Origin: an uncultured Clostridia bacterium
GTDB taxonomy: Bacteria > Bacillota > Clostridia > Oscillospirales > CAG-272
NCBI GenBank assembly: GCA_944381075.1
Contig: CALWJT010000023.1
Span: forward strand, 1-64,000
Length of the DNA stretch: 64,000 bases
Direction: 5' to 3'
Of this stretch, positions 59,295-64,000 are shown piece after piece. The position numbers and the translations under genes are program-made. Position 1 is the first letter of the stretch. The number at the start of each line of letters is the position of its first letter. Under the pieces are notes generated by a model. It had not been told where the DNA came from. It saw only the letters and a program-made list of their open reading frames with translations, and searched no databases.

Positions 59295-60107
59295 GTGTTT
59301 CTCGAAGTAAAGGGGCTTACCAAAAGCTTTGACGGGACGCAGGTCCTGAAGGGAATCGACTTTACGCTGGAAAAGGGACAGGTGCTCTCTGTCATCGGGT
59401 CGTCCGGTAGCGGAAAGACAACGCTTCTGCGGTGTATCAATTCCTTGGAAACCGCCGACGCAGGAGAAATCCTTGTCGGCGGGAACAAGATTTTCGATGC
59501 GCAGGACGCAGGCGCGGGGCGGGGGATCCCGAGAGAAGCGAGACTGAGCTTTGGACTTGTATTCCAGTCCTTCCATCTGTTCCCGCAATATACGGCGCTT
59601 GAAAATATCACGCTGGCGCCGACGCTGCGGATTCGGACCTTGTGCAGAAAGCGGAGGCTTTCCCGCGCGGCGCGGGACGAGCTGCTGCAAAAGGCGACGG
59701 AGAAGGCATTGGAGCTGCTTTCCAAGGTCGGGCTTTCGGATAAGCGGGATTTTTATCCCTGCCAGCTTTCCGGCGGACAGCAGCAGAGGGTGTCCATTGC
59801 TCGGGCGCTGGCGCTGAATCCGGACGTGCTCTGCTTCGACGAGCCGACCTCGGCGCTGGACCCCGAGATCACGGGCGAGGTGCTGAAGATCATCAAGGAG
59901 CTTGCGGCAGAGGACATGACGATGATCATCGTGACGCACGAGATGACGTTCGCGCGCGATGTTTCGGATAAGATCCTCTTTATGGACGGCGGCGTGATCG
60001 CCGCGCAGGGAAGTCCGGAGGAGATTTTCGGCTCTCATGAAAATACAAGGCTGCAGACATTCCTGACATCCTTTTACAGCAATCAAGCGGGCGCAGAGCC
60101 CGTATGA
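59295..60107 (+). CDS. Amino acid ABC transporter ATP-binding protein
   Basis: 270 aa with a GTG start at 59295 (GGAGGAG upstream). Walker A GSSGSGKTT, signature LSGGQQQR, Walker B VLCFDEPTSALD and the H-loop VTHEM are all present. Compared with typical GlnQ proteins it has an insertion (about residues 115-135, RIRTLCRKRRLSRAARDE, a basic patch) before the signature. It powers the importer. A terminator follows. Confidence 0.95.
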   Translation: MFLEVKGLTKSFDGTQVLKGIDFTLEKGQVLSVIGSSGSGKTTLLRCINSLETADAGEILVGGNKIFDAQDAGAGRGIPREARLSFGLVFQSFHLFPQYTALENITLAPTLRIRTLCRKRRLSRAARDELLQKATEKALELLSKVGLSDKRDFYPCQLSGGQQQRVSIARALALNPDVLCFDEPTSALDPEITGEVLKIIKELAAEDMTMIIVTHEMTFARDVSDKILFMDGGVIAAQGSPEEIFGSHENTRLQTFLTSFYSNQAGAEPV

Positions 60108-60109
60108 GA

Positions 60110-60133
60110 AAAATCCGGCTTTTGCCGGATTTT
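60110..60133 (+). terminator. Terminator of the ABC operon
   Basis: AAAATCCGGC/GCCGGATTTT around TTTT, then GTTTTG. Confidence 0.85.
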
Positions 60134-60303
60134 GTTTTGTCCATAGAATCGCGCGAAAGGATCCGGAAAATGCAGGATGGCCCTTAGAGGGGGGCTACCT
60201 TATAGAGAAAAGGCGGCAGTACCATGCCGTATAGAGCCCCGTCGGTACAGAAGCTCTGCTTATCCGAGCGAAACATGCGGAAAGCGAGCCTCCTATCCCT
60301 GCC

Positions 60304-60334
60304 GAAATTTCCATCGAGGAGGGATGGAAATTTC
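60304..60334 (+). repeat. Perfect 12-bp inverted repeat with an SD-like loop
   Basis: GAAATTTCCATC/GATGGAAATTTC with the loop GAGGAGG. The loop looks like a ribosome site and an in-frame ATG (60324) sits in its right arm, upstream of the phosphotransferase start used here. The 60134-60413 gap holds no other gene. Confidence 0.6.
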
Positions 60335-60413
60335 CCAGCCTGCGGCCGTGCTGCTCTTGCAAAAAGCCGCGGCTTGTGGTATGCTGACAAAAACGAGGAA
60401 AGGAAGGCTTGTG

Positions 60414-61178
60414 ATGCCATATTCCAATTTATCGGAAAATCATGAAAAGCAGGTGTTGTCCGACGGCAGAGAAATCCTGCGTGCGGCGGACGCGGCCTCA
60501 CCTGAGATCTTTCGTTTCCTGCGCTTTTTGATCGAGCGCGGGCTTCCGGCGGAGCTTCCGCTTTCCCTGGACGGGGAAAGGGAGCATTATCGGTATGTGC
60601 AGGCGGAGATGGTCCATCCGGGTGTGTGGCGGGACGATGCGCTGTTCGCGGTCGGGACGCTTTTGCGCGCGCTGCATGATGCGGGCAGAGAATATGTCCC
60701 GCAGGACGCCTCCCGCTATCGTCCCTGGTGCCTTCGGGAGATCGGCGGGAAGGAACGCATCTGGTGCCACGGGGACGTTGCACCGTGGAATCTGCTGACG
60801 ATGCGCGGCATGCCGTTTTTGCTGGTGGACTGGGAATATGCCGGACCGTTGGATCCGCTCACGGAGCTGGCGAGGGTCCTGTGGCTGTTTCCCCAGCTTC
60901 ACGATGACGATGTGGCTCGCCTGCAGGGGCTTCCTTCTCCGGAGCAGCGGGCGGCACAGATGCGGGTGATCTGCGATGGATATCGGCTGCCGCGTGCCGC
61001 CCGCGCGGATATGCTGGACCGGATCATCGAGGTCATTGTCTGCGAGACGGCGCACGAGGCGATCGATGCAAGGCTTGCCCCGGAAAGCGAGGGCAGCTTA
61101 TGGGGATTTGCCTGGCGTACCCGAAGCCTGTACTGGATATTCCGCCATAGACGGCTGCTCCAGCAGACGCTCGAATAA
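60414..61178 (+). CDS. Small phosphotransferase-like protein (APH fold)
   Basis: 254 aa from ATG 60414 (AGGAAGGC upstream). The C-lobe motifs WCHGDVAPWNLL (catalytic HGD-x-x-x-N) and LVDWEYAGPLDPLTELA (metal Asp or Glu replacement) are those of the aminoglycoside/choline phosphotransferase fold. The N-lobe is short, so nucleotide binding may be unusual. The substrate is unknown and resistance is not implied. A longer form starting at 60324 is possible. It is convergent with khpA across a strong terminator. Confidence 0.8.
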   Translation: MPYSNLSENHEKQVLSDGREILRAADAASPEIFRFLRFLIERGLPAELPLSLDGEREHYRYVQAEMVHPGVWRDDALFAVGTLLRALHDAGREYVPQDASRYRPWCLREIGGKERIWCHGDVAPWNLLTMRGMPFLLVDWEYAGPLDPLTELARVLWLFPQLHDDDVARLQGLPSPEQRAAQMRVICDGYRLPRAARADMLDRIIEVIVCETAHEAIDARLAPESEGSLWGFAWRTRSLYWIFRHRRLLQQTLE

Positions 61179-61212
61179 AAAGGAGGGACATGTCGTCCCT
61201 CCTTTTTATTCG
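61172..61212. terminator. Bidirectional terminator overlapping two stop codons
   Basis: A perfect 18-bp stem (61172-61189 with 61195-61212, 5-nt loop) with A/T-rich outer ends. It contains the stop codons of the phosphotransferase and khpA. Confidence 0.92.
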
Positions 61213-61451
61213 ATATCGACGGTTATTTTTTTGCCGGTCCCGCCTGCCGCCGCTTTCATCAGCTGACGGATGGCTTTTGCAATTTTCCCGTGCTTGCCGA
61301 TCACCTTGCCCATATCGGGGGAGGCAACAGAAAGACGCAGCTTGATATGCGCATTGTCCTCCTCCACCGTGATGACCGTGACCTCGTCGGGATTGTCCAC
61401 AATCGCCCTTGCGATATTGGCAAGGGTCTCGTTTAAATCGACGGTTCCCAT
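61206..61451 (-). CDS. khpA: KH-domain RNA-binding protein KhpA
   Basis: 81 aa. The type II KH signature MGKVIGKHGKIAKAIRQLM is clear. KhpA (YlqC) pairs with KhpB to bind RNA and affect cell size and division in Firmicutes. The ATG lies 1 nt after the rpsP stop codon, so translation is coupled. It forms the end of the ylxM-ffh-rpsP-khpA operon. Confidence 0.95.
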   Translation of the reverse strand: MGTVDLNETLANIARAIVDNPDEVTVITVEEDNAHIKLRLSVASPDMGKVIGKHGKIAKAIRQLMKAAAGGTGKKITVDIE

Positions 61452-61452
61452 A

Positions 61453-61698
61453 TTATTCGGTGATGCCCGCCTTTTTCAGCAGGCTCTTGACGGTTTCCGT
61501 CGGCTGAGCGCCGTTTGCGATCCACTTTTTCGCCTTTTCGGGATCGATCTTGATATCGACGGGCGTGACCATCGGGTTGTAATATCCAAGCTCCTCGATG
61601 AATCTTCCGTCACGGGGATAGCGGGAGTCCGCGACTACCACGCGGTAAAAGGGCGATTTCTTCGCACCGATTCTTTTGAGTCTGATTTTTACTGACAT
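61453..61698 (-). CDS. rpsP: Ribosomal protein bS16
   Basis: 81 aa, with [19 protein letters not shown] and [22 protein letters not shown] as diagnostic pieces. It is a 30S assembly protein. It lies 70 nt after ffh and before khpA, in the order common to Firmicutes. The ribosome site is GGAGG. Confidence 0.98.
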   Translation of the reverse strand: MSVKIRLKRIGAKKSPFYRVVVADSRYPRDGRFIEELGYYNPMVTPVDIKIDPEKAKKWIANGAQPTETVKSLLKKAGITE

Positions 61699-61768
61699 GT
61701 TATGTCCTCCAAAAAATTTTGTTTCTATAATTTTTCAACCGATTCAGGGATCGCTTGAATCATTAACC

Positions 61769-63103
61769 TTAAAACGGCAGTTTGCCGAATCTACTGAATT
61801 TTTTGCTTCCCTTGCCGCCGGCGAACTGCTTCATCAGCTTGTTGGTCTGGTCAAATTGCCGGAGCAGCCGGTTGACGTCCTCGATCGAGGTGCCGGAGCC
61901 TTTTGCGATTCGCGTCTTGCGGGAATAGTTGATGATCTCCGGCTTTTCGCGCTCGGCCGGCGTCATCGAAAGGATGATCGCTTCGGTTTTTGCAATGAGC
62001 TTTTCGTCGAAATTCGCGTCCTTGAGCTTTGCGGGAGAAATCCCCGGCATCATGCCGACAAGGGATTCGAGAGAGCCCATATTTTTGAGCTGATTCATCT
62101 GGTCGAGGTAATCCGTCAGGGTAAAGCGGGATTTGCGCAGCTTTTCCTCCAGCTCGGCGGCCTTTTTCATGTCGAAATTTTGTTCCGCCTTTTCGATAAG
62201 AGAGAGCATATCGCCCATTCCGAGGATACGGGACGCCATGCGGTCGGGATGGAACGGCTCGATGGCGTCGAGCTTTTCGCCTGTCCCGATGAATTTGATG
62301 GGCTTTCCCGTCACATATTTGACGGAAAGCGCCGCGCCGCCTCTCGTATCGCCGTCGAGCTTGGTCACGATGACCCCCGTGATGTCCAGCATTTCATTGA
62401 AGGTTTCGGCGACGGATACGGCGTCCTGACCCGCCATTGCGTCGATGGTAAGCAGAATCTCCGTCGGCTCCGTTTCCTTTTTGATTTCCTGGAGTTCCTC
62501 CATCATGGCCGTGTCGATCTGAAGTCTGCCCGCCGTATCGATAAACACCATGTCGTATCCGTTTTTCCTTGCAAACGCAAGCCCGTTTTTTGCGATTTTG
62601 ACGGGGTTTGCCTTGTCGTCCTCCGCATAGACGGCGACCTCCGCCTTTTCCCCGACGATCTGAAGCTGGCGGATGGCGGCGGGGCGGTAGACGTCGCAGG
62701 CGACAAGCAGCGGGTTTTTCCCCTGCTTTTTCATCATCGCGGCAAGCTTTCCCGTATGGGTGGTCTTGCCGGCGCCCTGAAGTCCGACCATCATCACGAT
62801 AGTCGGCGGCCTTGACGCGATCTGAAGCTTTGACTGGGTCCCGCCCATAAGAGCGGTCAGCTCTTCATTGACGATTTTAATGACCTGCTGAGCCGGCATC
62901 AGGCTCTCGAGCACCTCGGAGCCGACGGCGCGCTCGGTGACCTTATTGATAAAATCACGGACGACCTTGAAGTTGACATCGGCCTCGAGCAGTGCGAGCT
63001 TGACCGCCCGCATCCCCTCTCTCACGTCTTTTTCGGTAAGAGTACCCTTGTTCCGAAATTTTTTAAAGGCCTCCGCAAGTTTTTCCTGAAGGTTCTGAAA
63101 CAT
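61769..63103 (-). CDS. ffh: Signal recognition particle protein Ffh
   Basis: 444 aa. N domain, then G domain with GLQGAGKTTHTGKLA (G1), DTAGRLQID (G3) and TKLDGDTRGG (G4), and the Met-rich M domain (MNQLKNMGSLESLVGMMPG). The C-terminus is basic. It binds SRP RNA and signal sequences and targets ribosomes to FtsY. No SRP RNA gene is seen in the window. It is the second gene of its operon. Confidence 0.98.
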   Translation of the reverse strand: MFQNLQEKLAEAFKKFRNKGTLTEKDVREGMRAVKLALLEADVNFKVVRDFINKVTERAVGSEVLESLMPAQQVIKIVNEELTALMGGTQSKLQIASRPPTIVMMVGLQGAGKTTHTGKLAAMMKKQGKNPLLVACDVYRPAAIRQLQIVGEKAEVAVYAEDDKANPVKIAKNGLAFARKNGYDMVFIDTAGRLQIDTAMMEELQEIKKETEPTEILLTIDAMAGQDAVSVAETFNEMLDITGVIVTKLDGDTRGGAALSVKYVTGKPIKFIGTGEKLDAIEPFHPDRMASRILGMGDMLSLIEKAEQNFDMKKAAELEEKLRKSRFTLTDYLDQMNQLKNMGSLESLVGMMPGISPAKLKDANFDEKLIAKTEAIILSMTPAEREKPEIINYSRKTRIAKGSGTSIEDVNRLLRQFDQTNKLMKQFAGGKGSKKFSRFGKLPF

Positions 63104-63126
63104 GGTTTCCTCCGTTTCTGGACGGT

Positions 63127-63474
63127 TTATAGCCGGCAGGCCCCGAGCAGCTCCGAGAACTTTTGAAAGGCTGCGGCGTCCTCGGGATATTTTTCCTCAA
63201 GCGATTTTAAAAGAGGTTCGACTTTTTCCGCTGCCGCTTCGATGCGGACAAGCTTTTCCGCAAGGCCGAGCTTTTCTTCCCAGGAAAGGAGAAGCTCCTC
63301 GCCGCGCTTGATGCTGTCCCGCACGCCCTGCCGTGTGATCCCGGTGTTTTCCGAAATCTCCGCAAGGGACAGGTCGTTGTTGTAATAAAGGTCGAACATG
63401 GTTTTCTGAGTATCGGTAAGCAGCTCGCCGTATAAATCGAAAAGCATGGCGAGCCGCAGATTCTTTTCAAACAT
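63127..63474 (-). CDS. ylxM: YlxM family (UPF0122) HTH protein
   Basis: 115 aa from ATG 63474 (GGAGG upstream). It is a sigma-70 region 4-like helix-turn-helix (SLAEISENTGITRQGVRDSI). YlxM modulates SRP function in some Gram-positive species. It is 23 nt upstream of ffh, so it is the first gene of the operon. The promoter and a dyad lie just upstream. Confidence 0.94.
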   Translation of the reverse strand: MFEKNLRLAMLFDLYGELLTDTQKTMFDLYYNNDLSLAEISENTGITRQGVRDSIKRGEELLLSWEEKLGLAEKLVRIEAAAEKVEPLLKSLEEKYPEDAAAFQKFSELLGACRL

Positions 63475-63494
63475 CGGATGCCTCCGTGCCGTAT

Positions 63495-63517
63495 CTGTAA
63501 AGAAAACAGCTTTACAG
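63495..63517. promoter_or_regulatory. Dyad at the start site of the ylxM operon
   Basis: CTGTAAAG/CTTTACAG with a 7-nt centre, just downstream of the -10 box. It may be an operator or a leader hairpin. Confidence 0.55.
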
Positions 63518-63546
63518 AGTATAGCATGGATTTCCCGATTTGTCAA
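63518..63546 (-). promoter_or_regulatory. Promoter of ylxM-ffh-rpsP-khpA
   Basis: On the minus strand TTGACA (63546-63541), a 17-bp spacer and TATACT (63523-63518). Confidence 0.85.
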
Positions 63547-63671
63547 GCAAATCGAAAAAATTTTTGGGAAATAGGGCTTTTCCCTTTGAAATTGCTGTTG
63601 TTTTGCCGTTTTGCGCCATTCGGAAAGGAAACTTTCCGTTTGTAAACAATTCGTTTTTATGGCCGGACGCC

Positions 63672-63700
63672 TTGACGGAGGCGAAGAATTGGATTATAAT
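63672..63700 (+). promoter_or_regulatory. Promoter of miaB
   Basis: TTGACG (63672-63677), a 17-bp spacer and TATAAT (63695-63700). Confidence 0.78.
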
Positions 63701-63767
63701 ATACAATATTATGGGGGATTTTGTAAACTTCTCCCGATTCGCTGATACCGTGAAAAACGGAGGTCGC

Positions 63768-64000
63768 ATGATGACACGTATGGAAAAGGCGGCGAGGCGC
63801 GCCACGCCGCAGGAAATAGATTTACAGTTTCAATATATGAAGAGGGTCCGCGATATCCTGTCGGACGGCGGACCGCGGCTCGCATGGGTCGTCACCTACG
63901 GCTGCCAGCAGAACGAAGCGGACAGCGAGCGGATCTCCGGCATGCTCCAGCAGATGGGATACGGAAGGGCGCGCGCGGCGGAGGAAGCGGACCTCATCGT
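63768..64000 (+). CDS. miaB: tRNA-2-methylthio-N6-dimethylallyladenosine synthase MiaB (3'-partial)
   Basis: About 77 codons before the window edge. The UPF0004 N-terminal domain carries VVTYGCQQNEADSERI with the first cluster Cys, then GMLQQMGYG and EEADLIV, as in MiaB-type methylthiotransferases. The long N-terminal extension (about 35 residues) is usual in clostridial MiaB. The radical-SAM domain lies outside. The start could also be the adjacent ATG at 63771; GGAGG lies 4-7 nt upstream. Confidence 0.88.
   Translation, partial: MMTRMEKAARRATPQEIDLQFQYMKRVRDILSDGGPRLAWVVTYGCQQNEADSERISGMLQQMGYGRARAAEEADLI

Overview
The window looks like chromosomal DNA of a spore-forming, Gram-positive member of the Clostridia, of the moderately GC-rich gut type. 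The evidence is the gene set: two NodB-type deacetylases, one of them PdaA-like; a SleC-like spore cortex-lytic gene set; rubrerythrin; DUF1540; a LexA-like S24 repressor; tig-clpP-clpX; and ylxM-ffh-rpsP-khpA. Many lipoproteins have class II signal peptides, and there are many consensus sigma-A promoters. I see no rRNA, tRNA, CRISPR array, transposase or prophage, so this is mostly core genome with a few accessory islands.

Layout. 0-3.3 kb: end of an ECF transporter S component, two polysaccharide deacetylases on the minus strand, then trmL. 3.3-12.3 kb (plus strand): secA, two related membrane proteins of unknown function, signal peptidase I, rbgA, a small membrane protein, rnhB, yraN and an M19 dipeptidase. 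12.3-20.5 kb: a lipoprotein, DUF1540, a metallophosphoesterase, tig-clpP-clpX, another lipoprotein, a sugar-nucleotidyltransferase-like gene, a flavodoxin and a P-loop kinase-like gene. 20.5-22.2 kb: a tandem array of hairpin-bearing repeats, then a LexA-like repressor divergent from a small membrane protein, with four copies of a shared operator-like motif between them.

22.2-27 kb (minus strand): rubrerythrin, a large toroid-like carbohydrate-active candidate with a palindrome upstream, an orphan mazF with a TTG start, and eno. 27-32.4 kb: pcp with a lipoprotein, a three-gene SleC-like set (minus), and a PHP-domain protein. 32.4-36 kb: a minus-strand set of carboxymuconolactone decarboxylase-like, aldo/keto reductase, cupin and flavodoxin-lipoprotein genes, read from a consensus promoter with a TetR-type palindrome at its start site. 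36-41 kb: rsmD-coaD, and a cation/proton antiporter-mgtC pair divergent from a LysR regulator. The antiporter has a leader of about 325 nt containing a terminator-like hairpin.

41-49.7 kb (minus strand): rpsU, rimM-trmD, murJ, an O-antigen-ligase-like protein, two DUF4330 proteins, a Crh-like HPr with Tyr at position 15, and uvrC. 50-61 kb (plus strand): a P-loop ATPase, a PrsA/SurA-like lipoprotein, a family 2 glycosyltransferase, a lipoprotein, rlmB, a large membrane protein that looks like a P-type ATPase without its phosphorylation motif, a polar amino acid ABC transporter and a small phosphotransferase. 61-64 kb: khpA, rpsP, ffh and ylxM (minus), then the start of miaB (plus).

The most interesting signals are the repressor/operator module at 21.3-21.5 kb, the P-type ATPase pseudoenzyme, the structured antiporter leader, the Tyr15 HPr and the tandem hairpin repeats. 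All assignments come from reading the sequence and from memory of the families; no search was run.
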